Source of the DNA: Sabethes cyaneus
Taxonomy: Eukaryota; Arthropoda; Insecta; Diptera; Culicidae
Reading direction: 5' to 3'
DNA length: 64,000 nucleotides
Assembly: GCF_943734655.1 (NCBI RefSeq)
Contig: NC_071354.1
Location: 34,435,347-34,499,346, forward strand
Positions 47,242-59,542 of this stretch are shown here, one piece after another (positions within the stretch are counted from its first letter, which is position 1; each line of letters starts with the position of its first letter). A program made the translations under genes and the position numbers. Below the pieces are notes generated by a model. That model was not told where the DNA came from and ran no database searches. It was given only the letters and a program-made list of their open reading frames with translations.

Positions 47242-48500
47242 CTAGGGGGCCATCCATATACCACGTGGACAGCTTAGAGGGGGGTGGGGGGTGTAAAAAT
47301 GTCCACGCTTGTCCACGGAATGGGGGGAGGGGGTATGGAAAATGTCCACGTGGACAAGTTTTTTTTCCTACAAAAAATAGAAATTAAAAACATTGACCAT
47401 TGATCAGTGATTGTTTTTGAGCTTAACGGGAAATTAGCATTAGCTTAGCTTTTCGTCGGAGAGTCCAATTTCGGATGCAGTTTTTGGGCCCAAAAGCGGG
47501 ATTCTGTTTATACTGCATTCTACTTGCGAATCTGAACACAGCGAATTAATTTTCATGAACAGAATTTTTGTTTCAAACAAAAAAACTTCTTTTGAAATTG
47601 GCAGAATCGACGAGGACTAATTATACCTTAAATAAAATTTTATCTTCTGAGGCATATGTTGACCTAAATACATGAACCGAGCATTACGAGAGCACATATC
47701 TGACATAAATCTTGTTGAAAAGATTAAGCCTGCGTTAGTACACTTAGATGTTGACTGCCTAGCCTGGATGAATTCACGAATATTGTATCGCTTGCACCAA
47801 ATGTGGATGGCATTTTGCCTCAACATCAAATGCAGCTCACCACAAAAAAGGTATCCATGGGCAACGTATTTCCAAAAGGATTCGCCTTCAGAAAATTTAA
47901 CGAATCACATCGTCTCGGAAAGATCTTGTGTTGTGTTGAAGTAGACGGTCAAGCTGAAGTGCTCTGGTTAGACAAAGACCCAGTAGCACACTTTAGGTCC
48001 ATTTAGTTGAAGCAACCGAATTAAGACTGAAATTAGTCATATTTCGGCTACCACAACAACTTTGTAACAACCGTGCTAGTAGGGGATGCACAAAGAACAA
48101 AGAAGAATCGTCAAGCGAAAGTTAAGCTGAAACGGACTTTCTTGTAGTCGATAATAATAATTTGCAGTAGAACATGAATTAAGATCCAAACACCTTACAT
48201 ACGGATTTTAAGACGTTGAGGAAAATTGACGGAAAAACCATGGAAAAACTCAAATTTCCGTAACGACTAAAAATTGGTATGCATTGTGTCGGTGACTTTA
48301 GACTGGAGCTTCCTTTCACGTAAGCTTTTTCAATAAATATTGCATAAATGAAGTTGAAAACCAAACTGTAAAAATGTCCACGTGGACAAACAGGGGAGGG
48401 GGGTGGGGGTTGAGCAAATGTCCACGCTTGTCCACGGAGGGGGACGGGGGGGTTGAAAATTGGTATTTTTCTGTCCACGTGGTATCTGGATGGCCCCTAG
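47242..48500. mobile_element. DNA element, 1.26 kb, with CACGTG-rich ends
   Basis: Terminal inverted repeats begin CTAGGGGGCCATCCATATAC (left) and CTAGGGGCCATCCAGATACC (right, inward) and extend about 30 bp. Subterminal zones repeat TGTCCACGTGGACA and GTCCACGCTTGTCCAC in G-rich context at both ends (47268-47360 and 48374-48482), which may be transposase-binding sites. The interior includes the coding-like stretch at 47758-48006. No TSD is certain. The superfamily is unknown to me. Confidence 0.75.
47758..48006 (+). pseudogene. Coding-like stretch inside the 1.26-kb element
   Basis: An open frame of about 82 codons runs from CTG after a TGA to a TAG at 48004-48006. It is protein-like in composition, with GNVFPKGFAFRKFNESHRLG and VDGQAEVLWLDKDPVAHF. 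It differs from the AT-rich stop-dense DNA around it. I do not recognise the domain. It could be the tail of a captured host exon (a CCTAG acceptor-like site lies at its start) or of the parental transposase gene. It would start without an ATG. Confidence 0.4.
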
Positions 48501-48545
48501 CTACTTGGTTCAACCCCTACTCAGGTAATCATAATCAAACAACAA

Positions 48546-49276
48546 TTAAGGGGGCAGAGTACTTTTTACGCCAAATTTTTTGCCTTATTTCAAATATTTT
48601 TTTCTCGATAATGCAAAAGCGAATCGCTCCGGGATTTTTTGGCATTCTAAACATTGCATTTCATACTAATATTTACAATTTTGTTTGCAAATGTGAACCG
48701 CTTCCCCTCTCCCCTACAGTTCCTTGAACATGATCATTCGAAAAAAACATGATTTGCGGTACCATGGATTGGCGCTGGGGGGCTTATCCGAATTGAAAAA
48801 TTCCAAAACGACATGAAAGTATATTAAATTATCTCGTGTTTGGCCCATCCTTTTTTTGAATTCGAACGCATAACAAAATGGCGGACATTCAAACATAAAA
48901 GTAAGGTTTTAGTCGAAAAAATTGACTTTAATCATTTCTAAAAAATACAAAAATTGTAATATCGAAAAAAGGATGGGTCAAACACTAGATAATTTTGTTG
49001 GCTTTGAAACAAAAAAAAAATATGAGAATTGCTTGAGCCGTTCTTGAGATATTTATGGTACCGACTTTCAAAACCTGGTTTCGAGAAAAACGACGTCGAA
49101 GTTTTTATGTAATCGCCCCAGACATGCGCGGGACAAATAGCTTACAATAGTAACTTTGTCAATTTTTGGAATTCGAAATGACTTGAAACACATATGGTCA
49201 AAATGTTAGTCTTTCGAAATAATCAATAAAAAAAGTTTCAGTTTTTTTAAATTGAAAAAGTACTATGCCCCCTTAA
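48546..49276. mobile_element. TTAA-flanked element, 731 bp
   Basis: TTAA at 48546-48549 and 49273-49276 flank inverted ends GGGGGCAGAGTACTTTTT and GGGGGCATAGTACTTTTT (inward from the right). TTAA target duplication with G/C-run ends fits piggyBac-type transposition. There is no transposase. A truncated copy is at 33961-34230. Confidence 0.7.
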
Positions 49277-49444
49277 TTTATAATTCATAATTTAATTTAT
49301 TTGTATTACTTTTCATCGGACCTTCTTGGCCTTTAGAAAAGTTGTAGAACGTACCAAAATCAGCAACTTTATTGCATATAGTACATATACTATATACATA
49401 TACTACAAAAAAATATTAATGTATATGTAGTATATGCATATAGT

Positions 49445-49605
49445 GAGGACCATTCACATATTACGTAACGCACTTAGGGAAGCGGGAGTTATGTAACAAC
49501 GCATTACACGTCGAATATCCATTATGCAAAATCGCGTCATAAAGTGGAGCGGGAGAGTTAAAAATCTTCGATATCTCGGTTATGTCATATATGAATGTTC
49601 CTTAC
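49445..49605. mobile_element. Small MITE, about 160 bp
   Basis: The left end GAGGACCATTCACATATTAC and the right end, inward, AAGGAACATTCATATATGAC form imperfect inverted repeats continuing into GTAACG and ATAACC. The interior is short and non-coding. The left end resembles a GGCCATTCATATATTACGTAA-type end I recall as common in mosquitoes. Confidence 0.5.
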
Positions 49606-50247
49606 GTTACGAGTGATCGTAATTAGACACTGTCATATTGCTGGTCGATTCTCTCAGTGAGGTTATTTTCGTTTTGGCCTCTTCTATGGCCATTTTCAGT
49701 ATATCCAGAGAAAAACTGGCATATTTCCGACTTACCGAAAGTATCTTACACTCTTCAGTTGTGCTTTAGGATTGTTTGATGTAAAATTAAATGAGAACGT
49801 GCCTCTTGAAGGTAACGGAACACAGCTTTTTATATCTACCAGCTGTTGCAAGTTATCCCGTTTAAGTACTTGTTTTACGAATAACGTGGTAACAAGTAAG
49901 ATAAACAAAAATAGTCATCATAAATAAATTATTTTGTTTCCTTATTGTTCATTTTACTATAACAAATGTATGTTAGGCTTCTTTTATTTGAAGTACCTGT
50001 GGGCGACACAAACGTTTTACTGACGAAAAATTTACGATGAATCTGACACCATCTTGTAAGATTTTTTTAAATCACCAAAACAGTAGAAAATCAACATAAC
50101 AGTATCTATGGCTTTTTTGAACTGTTAACAACAAGATTCAGAGACTGATATAGATTAAAAATTGAAGTAACAGATCAAAAGGTACAGTAAATTGGATCGA
50201 TATAGCGTTGTTGCGTGTTACCCCGCTGTTGCAAGTTACCCCGTTTG
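49606..50247. other. No gene recognised
   Basis: AT-rich DNA. The motif CTGTTGCAAGTTA.CCCGTTT occurs at about 49848 and again at 50226 as a direct repeat roughly 380 bp apart, possibly flanking a decayed insertion. Confidence 0.35.
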
Positions 50248-50548
50248 ACGGTACGTTATTATTTTCCATGCAAAAATCTACGAAAAAGGACAAAAACGAA
50301 AGAAAAAATTTTCGGACGATTTTCGGAAATTCCGTTGTTCGAATTTCCATTTCTGTTTCGTGCTAGAAACATTAACTCAACTCGTACACTCATTTTTCGT
50401 GTTTTTCAGGCTGAAGAACCCACAGACAATTGATTTTATGAATAAAAATTAACTCATATCCTACAAATTATTTTTTTGCCCTCCGATTTTTCAAGCCAAT
50501 TTCCAAGGGGGGAGTGACAAAAACTTTCAAAATTATTTGCAATGGCCT
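50248..50548. repeat. Partial copy of the MITE at 52811-53277
   Basis: About 300 bp from GTTATTATTTTCCATGCAAA to GCAATGGCC matches 52985-53277 in the same orientation with moderate divergence. It lacks the left part of that element. Right-end sequence GCAATGGCC is shared. Confidence 0.7.
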
Positions 50549-50590
50549 AACTAGTTTTGCATTGTGTGTCATAAAAATGCTGATATTTTT

Positions 50591-50740
50591 AATAATTTGT
50601 AATATTTGACGTGGTTAGCGAATAATTCTTTAGACTTAGGTTTTATCGGCTCATCAGTCAGAAAAAAACAAACGAAATTTAACTTTAAATTTAATTTAAG
50701 GAGCCGATAAAACCTAAGTCTAAAGAAATTAATAATTTGT
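50591..50740. mobile_element. Short foldback with 26-bp perfect stem
   Basis: Perfect inverted repeats lie at 50627-50652 and 50701-50726 (core TTAGACTTAGGTTTTATCGG) around a 48-bp loop. The direct repeat AATAATTTGT at 50591-50600 and 50731-50740 may be a TSD. Confidence 0.65.
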
Positions 50741-51039
50741 GTCGGATAGGACGGGCATAGGCAATTACGACGAAGCAGCAACATACCCTATGTGGCTGAC
50801 TTTTCTCGATACATAGCTGAACTTAGGTAGACTACCCGTAGTTGTGCTCCGTGATGGCCGAATCAGTAAGATTGCACAAAGAACCAATTGAATGGTTAGT
50901 TTACGAGTAGCATGAGATTCTCATTGTGCAACTTCTACTCTGGAAATTGACCAATAACGACGCCGGCCACAACCGGCTGTACTACATGGGAAAAGGAAGG
51001 AATATTAGTTCGATCCTTGTTGTTGCTAGAGACCGCGAC

Positions 51040-52205
51040 ACATTAGTCCAAAAGGGTGAAAAGTGGAACTGTTTTCTTACCACCTTTTGCTTTCATTTTA
51101 GCAATATGTATAATGACTTCGGAACTTTTGTTTGTGGGAATACCTCCCAATCACACTAGTTAACAAAATAAAACAAAAAGCGTGAACTCAGTAAGCTGAA
51201 GGTGATTTTTGATGTAAAATTGGCCGCTGAATCCGAAAATGAGGTCAGAAAAATTTAAAGTAGGATAGTTTTTGAGATATGCACTAAAGTTGAAATGTTG
51301 CTTATAGAAAGAAAGTACATGTACATAAATAGTATTGCAAAGTATGGTGTCGATTTTTAAAGCTTAAAAATAAAAATAAAAAGCGATACGTCGGAGAGTA
51401 ACTGAAAATTTGTTACGATTTTGGTTTGACTACATACACGCCATTTCCTAAAAAAGCATGTACATAAATACAAATTTCTCCGGCGGCGGTGCATCAATTT
51501 CAAACCTCTTTTTCTCATATTAAAAAAGATGAGAAAATTTGCTGAAAAAGAGATTTGAAATTGATGCACCGCCGCCGGAGAAATTTGTATTTCTGTACAT
51601 GTACATGCAAAATTTCAACTTTAGTGCATATCTCAAAAACTATCCTACTTTAAATTTTTCTGACCTCATTTTCGGATTTAGCGGCCCATTTTACATGAAA
51701 AATTGTCTTCAGCTTACTGAATTTATGTATTCTGTTAACTAGTGTAATCCGAAACTGTCAAAAGTTACTTATGGCTTACCAAGATAAAAAAAATATCTTT
51801 TTGTGTTGGGAAACGCAGACATAGTTTCTTCGGCAAAGTTGTAGAATAGGTTAAGGATAACAAATTTGCTGAAGAAATTATATTTCTGAAAATGCTAAGC
51901 ATGGAGAGCATTTTCTTTGGTAGTTCTCTAAAATTAGTTTTTCATGTATAACTTTTGTTGGTAGCAATTCGCAAAAACATATTGTTTTAGGCAATTATCG
52001 AAGCACTCAAAACACTCGTTTCTGTAAGCGGACACATATCTCTACGACTTTTCTTTACAAAGTTAACACTTATTCAAGCTTTATTTTTCCTTAACTTCAC
52101 GAACCTATCGGACAACATGGGGCAAAAGCTTCAGCTTGAACAAATTTGCATGAATGCCGCTTGTCCCCACCCACCCATATGAGAGTACGGCAAGCATATG
52201 TTTTA
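51040..52205. repeat. Diverged family A copy split by a foldback
   Basis: 51040-51153 and 51745-52205 together follow the order of family A: CAAAAGGGTGAAAAGTGGAA, CTTTTGTTTGTG, CTGTCAAAAGTTA, TAGTTTCTTCGGCAAAG, then the B-type unit ending AGTACGGCAAGCATATG. It is the most diverged copy here and is interrupted by 51154-51744. Confidence 0.7.
51154..51744. mobile_element. Foldback element, 591 bp
   Basis: Ends are CACTAGTTAACA and TGTTAACTAGTG. The arms (51154-51515 with an asymmetric insert, and 51540-51744) share AATTTGTATTTCTGTACATG-type and CCGGCGGCGGTGCATCAATT-type blocks in inverted order. The centre is AAAAAAGATGAG. It splits a family A copy. Confidence 0.8.
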
Positions 52206-52810
52206 TGTATTCTGCTTACGCCATAAGCTTGAAAACGAAAGGAAAATAAAACGTTCACAGAAATAAAGATAAAGAAAATAAAGATGATGGGAAAGATTCA
52301 GTTTTCGGCTCAGTTTCGAAAACGGAGCATTTTCTCTGTGTTTGTCTGTTCGTATGTCACACTTTTCAATGTCACTCACTTTTATCGGAGATGGCTGAAC
52401 CGATTTTGATGATTTTAGTATCATATGAAAGGTCTAGTTACTTCATAGGTCGCTATTAAATTTTATATTGATCGGATGAGTTCAAAAGTTATGTATAAAA
52501 ATACGAAAAATGAGAGACTTTATTTTCTTAAATGTCCCTCAACCGATTTGAACAAAATTGATTGCAAATGAAAGGAGACCTTTTAAAAGCTATAACCTCC
52601 AATATTCATGATGATTGGGCTGGTGATTTGAAAGTTACATAAAGAAATGTGAAAAAACCCGGATTAATCCACCTAGCGGTGTGACCTGGCCTTTCTACTG
52701 CATCTAAAACATATTTTTGTAACATATTTGCATTAATTAAATGACGAACATCCTAGAACTCATTATTACTTGAAAATTAGCGTTCACATCTTTCAAACGA
52801 AACCAAGTTG

Positions 52811-53277
52811 GACCATTACAAATATTTTATAAAGTTTTTGTCCTTCCGGTGTTCGGCCACTGAAGGGGGGGGGCGAAAAAAACAAAGTGAATTTTTTAAT
52901 CGAGCAAAAAAAAACATTGATTTTAAGAATTTTTATTTAAGGTTTAAACTTGAAAACCGAATCTTTTCTTGCTTATAATATATACGTTATTATTTTCTAT
53001 GCAAAAATATACGAAAAAAAACAAAAATGACAAATTTTTTTGGACGATTTCCGGAAATTCCATTGCTCGAATTTTTATTTCTGTTTCGTGCTAGAAGCGT
53101 TAATTCAACTCGGAGACTCATTTTTCGAGTTTTTCAGACTGTAGAGCCCACAGACAATTGATTTTATAAAAAGAAATTTGATTCATATCCTGCAAATTAT
53201 TTTTTGCCCCCCGATTTTTCAAGCCAATTTCCAAGGGGGTTGACAAAAATTTTAAATATGATTTGCAATGGCCTTAT
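52811..53277. mobile_element. MITE inserted in repeat D
   Basis: The left end GGACCATTACAAATATTTTA and the right end, inward, GGCCATTGCAAATCATATTT are imperfect inverted repeats; both continue to TTTTTGTC. Comparison with repeat D copy 1 near 35145 shows the uninterrupted site. A partial copy is at 50248-50548. No coding capacity. Confidence 0.7.
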
Positions 53278-53496
53278 TGAAAATCGGACAATTTATTCAA
53301 AAGATATTCAAACTTAAACATTTAACACCATATGTTAAACCACTCAAAACGTGTAAAACCAAAATATATCAATTATATTCAACGTATGTGCGTATGTGCG
53401 TATATATGCATGTGTGCATGTATGTGTGTACAATTTGCACAATTTTGTCATTTGCATTGAAATACAAGATAAGTAAGAAACATTTTATTTGTCGGA

Positions 53497-53659
53497 ATTG
53501 GAACAAACTTTTTTTTGTTTTGAAAAATAGATGCCTGAAAAAATAAAATTTTGTCTTCTTTTTCTTTTTTCTCTAGCTGTGTTTTGTTTACGAAACTGAA
53601 AAGTTATAAAAGTCTTTGCCAAGCTACTACCAACAAAACAAAAAAAAGTTTGTTCCAAT
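53497..53659. mobile_element. Small foldback, 26-bp perfect arms
   Basis: Arms 53497-53522 and 53634-53659 are perfect inverted repeats containing TTGGAACAAACTTTTTTTTG. The loop is about 110 bp. Repeat D copy 1 lacks it. Confidence 0.65.
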
Positions 53660-54384
53660 ACGTTGTGTAGTTTCTGAGAAAAAGGTACATAAAGTTTGAA
53701 AATCGTGGTTTTCTAGGAGCGGCGTTTTCTTCCGCCGAAGTTGTTCCATGGCGCACTGGAATGCTTATGTGTATGATCGTTTTTCGACCACTTAACATGG
53801 TCGGATCATTACAAATTTAGTATCAAAATAAGCGGAAAAGATTGCAGAATCAAAATATGAAATAAAAAAATAATGATTTTTTCAAAAATTTTAGTCGTTC
53901 ATGTCCCCTTAAGCATGTTTAAGGCACTACTTTCGTATTGTTTCTTTGATCTCATTTCGTTTTCTTAACTTTATAGAGGCCAACATCGTAAAAACGATGC
54001 GATCAAACCAATGACTATTTTTTCATGAAAATATTCAAAAGAAGCTCCAGTCTTGATTTTCTTGCAAAAACTATTAACAAAACGAGCGCTAACTAAGAAA
54101 AAGTCCAATTTCTCTTTCTAATATTCCATATCTAATGCTCTACCCAGTTATTTTTGCAATTCAGGTATATTACAAAATTGAAATCAAGCAAGTAAGGTAA
54201 TCCTTGAACATAGAAAATTTTTGAGGCAATCATTTTGTTCTAGATGGCCATTTTCATCGAAAGCAAAAGAAAGGAAAGCAAAGGAAATATTCACGCAATA
54301 TTTTTTTTAAATTTTCCTGAATTCCTTTTAAAAGATGATAACTCTGACGCATAGTCCTAATTTTGTGACATTAATACCAAAATA

Positions 54385-55565
54385 TTATTACTGGCCGGTA
54401 GAGGACCGACCAGAACAAAACCTCGATCGCTGGTCAGACACCGTCGGCGATCTTGAGGGTGGGTAACACTAACCTCTTCTCAAACGGCTAGCACGGCCGT
54501 GAGTAGCACGCTTACTCTCAAGGTCGGCTCTGATAACGTAGTGCTGATCAAGGTGTTCGGATATTCGGGGAAAAGCTAGCATATACCTTTTTACAATTTA
54601 TTCCTTAACCTACACACTCACGCTCACGTTGCTGCCTGCCGGGCTTTTCCTGCTGCTGATGTAGGGTTATGGATGCTGCTTCTGTCGTTCTCCAAACGGT
54701 CAACGGGTGCCGTCGCTATGGCTGTTGTCAATGGTGCTGCTATTCGAGGGAGGTTTTTCTTCACCCTGCTCCTAGTAGCGGGTACGGATGGGAATCGGGA
54801 TCATACAATGCCTATCGCAAGGTCTGCGATCGCCTACCTTCTGCACGTCGCAATATCGCAGGGCCAATGCACAGGGCCACGTTTTCTACCGGAATCGCTC
54901 GACGGTATACAGATGAATTTCGTCAAATCGAGAGGGAAAGGGATCGGTTTCACACCTTTTACAGAGGCAAAGCCTGGCGTGCTTTGCAACTCAAACCTCG
55001 TGGGTCCTAATTAAAGGAAATCATGGGAAATAGTTGGAGGTTAGGGCTACTGGGTGCAAAGAGGTCGGTTTTTCACCAATTTTCGTGCAATTGTTAATCT
55101 ACCATACCTGATTCGTGGTTTTAATCAATCCAATACACTTTTCCAATTTAATAGCTCACTTTTAGCTGGACTAAACTTTTAAATAATACTTCGGCCAATT
55201 AGCGTTTGGCTATTCTGATGTTGCTTCGATGGTAGCACAATTGGAAAATTTAATTAGCTCATCCCAGTAGCTCCCCCAAATATCCCTCTTCGATCTAAAA
55301 ATTTCCTCTTATATCGATTCATATCACATCTTCATTCGGCAACTCTAATTGATCCCCATACAGCAGGGTTGGGTACTATGTGAGCAAACGCTTTATTATT
55401 TTGCTACTGACTGACTGGAGTGTTCTTTTATTTATTTTAACTTACTAAACTACCAACTGTTATTTGTTCTAAACAAGTTACATCTAATACAAATATACAT
55501 CAAACAATTAATTACATCATATTTTAACGAGAATAGCTATAGATACATTAAGTTTTGTGCCGCAA
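54385..55565 (-). other. GC-richer insertion in repeat D, possible LTR-element piece
   Basis: Comparison with repeat D copy 1 shows about 1.2 kb of extra DNA. On the minus strand GTTATCAGAGCC near 54533 resembles the initiator-tRNA-type primer site of Ty1/copia elements. That would place an LTR at higher coordinates. Two overlapping 113-codon frames (54669-55014) have no known domain. The LTR reading is tentative; no TG..CA ends with TSD were established. Confidence 0.3.
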
Positions 55566-55748
55566 AGGTAACAATATCAAGAAATCGGTTCTGAACATAT
55601 TTTTCGATTTGAATTGTCAATTCAAAACGAAATTCGTATGTAGTTTTGAAGCCTTACCCGATGAACGGTTAATTTATAATTTTCTACATATATTCATTCA
55701 AGTTTGCAAAAATTATCGTTTGTTTTTAGATATATTTCTAGGAATCAC

Positions 55749-55857
55749 TTAAGGTGAAACGGTGCTGAATCCAACACGGCCGGATCGATGGCGCCTATAT
55801 CCTGACATGGACGCCGTTTTTCCGGTCATGTTGGGATTCAGTACCGTATCACCTTAA
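55749..55857. mobile_element. TTAA MITE, 109 bp
   Basis: TTAA at 55749-55752 and 55854-55857 with inverted ends GGTGAAACGGTGCTGAATCC and GGTGATACGGTACTGAATCC. The arms extend to CCGG near the centre, so almost the whole element folds as one hairpin. TTAA flanks fit piggyBac-type transposition. Repeat D copy 1 lacks it. Confidence 0.8.
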
Positions 55858-56119
55858 CTGTAATAAAACTAAATAAGGTGTTAATAAAGTAAATTAAATG
55901 ACCATTACAAATATTTACGCACGCTAGGAGAGAATATATTGCACGCAGTACGTTCCTATGAATTTTACTGTAAAATAAGGATTCTGAAAAATAAGGATCA
56001 GATATTTAAAAATATAGTCAACTTAATTATAGATGTTCCTGAGAAATAAAAAATAATTATCGTTGCAGTAGAAAGGCGAGGTCACCCCGCTGGATGGATT
56101 AATTCGGGATTTTATAGAT

Positions 56120-59115
56120 GAAAAACGCTGTTGGGTGAAAAAATCCAAATCATATTACAAGGCGGATTAAAACAGACAAGACATAATATACATTCACTTT
56201 CATCAAAATAATGAGTCGGAGATAGAAAAGCAGTCAAAGCCGAAAATGATTTTAACGTCATTTTCAACATATTCCGCAAAAACAAATAAATCCTAAAGTT
56301 GATAAATTATGCCAGGCAGTCAAATAATAATATTTACTGACACTTTGATATAGGCAACCTTGTAACATAGCGGAAGTGTTTATTAGTTTTGATAAAAATA
56401 GTACTTATAATTATTTTGATCGTTTGTATGAAGTCACTTGATGACTTGATTAAAAAAGATATTATAGAGATATGTTGTGAACTATGTTTTTCACTTTTCC
56501 TTTCATCCTTAGGAACACATTTTGTTCCACAGTAGGAGACACGAGATCGGATTTGATCGTTATGGCTTGTGGAATGATTTACGGAATCAAACAGCGAAAA
56601 TAAAAGCATTATGAATCTCCCACTGCGCCAACCGGTTAACTTCCAAATCAAGCTATTAGATCGTAAGGTAACAATCAATATATCGATCACTTCACGTAAA
56701 ATCCAACCAATATTTATTTAACCGTTATCCAGGAAGCACCTTCACCACACTCTGTTACTAATGCGAAAATTTGTTTGTTTATTTGAACGCCAAAAACAAT
56801 TGTCACAAGCCTTACACTTACTGCAAAATGATTGACCCGGAGCAAAGCCACTTTCAAGGTAGCGCTAAACTGTAACATAGCAGTGAGCGCTCAGGTGCCC
56901 CGACGCTTAGTTCCACTGTTCGACTCGAGAACGCTCGTGGTGACAGTCCAAGTGGATAATTAACCGAGCTTCTCCATTAACCAATCAACTGGAACAAACT
57001 TTCCATGCTGTTGAGCACTGCGTTTACTTTGATCTACCGCTGAGTAGTGAAGTGTACCATAGTTAAGCCCCTTAAACAACAAATCGAAAAGAATCTAAAA
57101 CTAATTAATCACTTAGTGAGTGCCATTCACCGACTGAATAATAAACATCGATCGACAGAAGCTTCAAGCTAATTGTCGCGTGTCAATCATTTACTTTGAA
57201 CCTAATAACCAGCCAGGCACCCTACCAGATCGTGCTCATCAGTTGACCCGGATTAACGCTTCGCCATTGGCAGCTGATAGCTTCTCACTATTAAGGACGA
57301 ACAGGGCTAACGCTGAATGACTCAGTGTTCATAAATTAGAACCAGCCGCAATAAAAACCGGAAGGCACGTCTTAAGACAAGTACCTTCCTATTTTATAAG
57401 AACCATCAGGCCGTGCGTGAAGGCAGCAAGCAACTCGGCAACGAAGTGGCAAATGTTTGGCCCCGTCCACCATCCCGAAATCCTTAGGATGTCTCAGGCT
57501 TTTAAGAATGCGTGCAGCCAGCCGGCGACGAAGACGATGGCGACGACGTGCGGGAATTAATGATACTGTTTATCATTTTAAGGGGACATTTATTGGCGGC
57601 AATAATTTTCCAGTGTGTTTTCTGTAGCCTTTTTGAGGCGCTCTGTGCCTCGTTTGGTGTTGTTTATTAGAAACATTCTCTAGCCGCCGAAACGGGAGCA
57701 ATGGGCCTAGAGACACTTGAAAGAATACACAAATCAATGCGAAATGCGACATCAGTTCTGGTTTTTAAATTATGTTTGTCATTTAAACAAGAAGCATTGC
57801 AATATGAGAAAATAAATGTTGGTTAGTTCAGCGGATAACGAACAGTATGACTTTCATTAAAAGTCCGAATTCCTAGAACGGACGCAGTTCGCATTCATTC
57901 CATTGAACATTCACACTGAATACCGAACAATGCAATGATAGAAATTGGCCACAACTCAGCAGTAATTGGAAATCTTTTTCTTTTTTTATTTGAACGGATC
58001 AACAATTCCACAGGACAGAGTAGCAAAAAAACTCAGTTTAACATCATTGAACTCAACGAGTTCCATTCCGAAACGAAATCCGACCCAAAACCAATTACTG
58101 ACAGGACATTTCACGCCTAGCCAAGTCATAGCTAATCGTTGAACCGGCAAGTCCTTCCCGTCGCCGTATCACATAAAATTCAAAAGCTCGAAGCGGAGCG
58201 ACCCGAAACGAAACGAGAACGCGCAGCCGGCATGGTCGGGCAGCGGATTATGGAACGTTATCGTTTTCGCGCAACCATTCAGCAGACCCCGTTGACGTCT
58301 CTCGGTCGAGGACGAAGTAACGTGCGGAAGGAACGATTCCTTGGTGTCGATTTTTATAAAGCTTCCACACTCCGTACTGTGCGAGGAGGGGGTGATTTCT
58401 GGGAGCTCAATTGATGCCAGGGATAATTGAGAGCTGAAAAATCGGCTCAGTCAACGTTACTGCCGTTCACGGCTTGGCAAAGCTAAAATATTAAAAGAAC
58501 CTCACACCAAAAATCCAAAACGAAATCAATACGCTTTTGGAACGACTGCAGTACGACAGAGGGGAAGAGTGCAAAGTCTGCGCCTTTTATTGCACTCCAT
58601 TTTATACGGTCATTGTGGCAGTTTGGAAGCCGGTAAAATGTGCCACCGGGCACTGCAACGGCCATCAAACCGCAACTGGCCATAACCCGGTGAAGTGTGT
58701 CGCTAAATCGAATTACCGGACCGTACCGGATCCCGCGGGGGCAAAGTTGGATCGCTTACAAAACAGGTGAGCACAACCGACGTGTGATATTTCAATATTA
58801 TTTATTGGAGATAAGCATAAACGATCACCGTCATTAAGAACGTTACGCGGTATTGCCTTACTAAGCTCGGACGTCCCTTAAATCAAGAACGTCAACTGCT
58901 GCTGGCCGCAGAATTGTGGTTTAAATAAAAAAAACGATAATGTCTTATTGTGTTGAAACCTTTTTGGAGTCGTGAAACAATTTATTTGATACGTGAAATT
59001 ATTACTTTCCTACAGCTTACTGCTGTACACATGGATCGTGTTTGAATTCTGATTATTCGGTTTCTACAGGTTTCCAATCACTGGTTGTTCATTTTTTACT
59101 ACCCCGATGATCAAT
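56120..59115. other. No gene recognised; unique DNA
   Basis: About 3 kb without tandem arrays, transposon ends or recognisable domains. 57380-57560 and 58130-58780 are GC-richer with short open frames of 60-90 codons. Possible host intronic or intergenic sequence. Confidence 0.4.
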
Positions 59116-59542
59116 GTTACCCTTTTTACGGTACTAACAAAATTATACAAAAAATTACAAATAAAATTACGAATCAAGTTGAGAGAAAAAACAAGCGAAT
59201 AGCATAGCTAACAAAATATGAATAAAATATAAACAAAATTGAAACAAAACGCAAACAAAACTAGAACACATTTAAATAAAAAAATATTGTGAAGAAAATT
59301 ACCTAAATAATATGAACAAAATTACAGCTCAGTTACTAACAAAATTATGGAGAAATTACGAGCGCAATTATAAGCAATATTCGGAACAAAGTTAGAAGCA
59401 AAGCAATGAACAAATTTAATTAGAGTCAAAACCAGGAACAAAATAAGGAACAAAGTTTGGTAATAAATGGAACACAACTTGGAACAAAACTGGGAACTAA
59501 ATTATAAATCAAATTAAAGATAATTTAATTTAACAAAACCCG

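Larger units (their letters stand above)
52230..56118. repeat. Repeat D, copy 2, heavily interrupted
   Basis: It aligns in order with 34559-36942: TCAGTTTCGAAAAC.GAGCAT, the GGAGATGGCTG block, AAAACGATGCGATCAA, AAAACTAAATAAGGTGTT, and the end GGATGGATTAATTCGGG. Four insertions disturb it: a MITE (52811-53277), a small foldback (53497-53659), a 1.2-kb segment (54385-55565) and a TTAA MITE (55749-55857). Confidence 0.65.
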
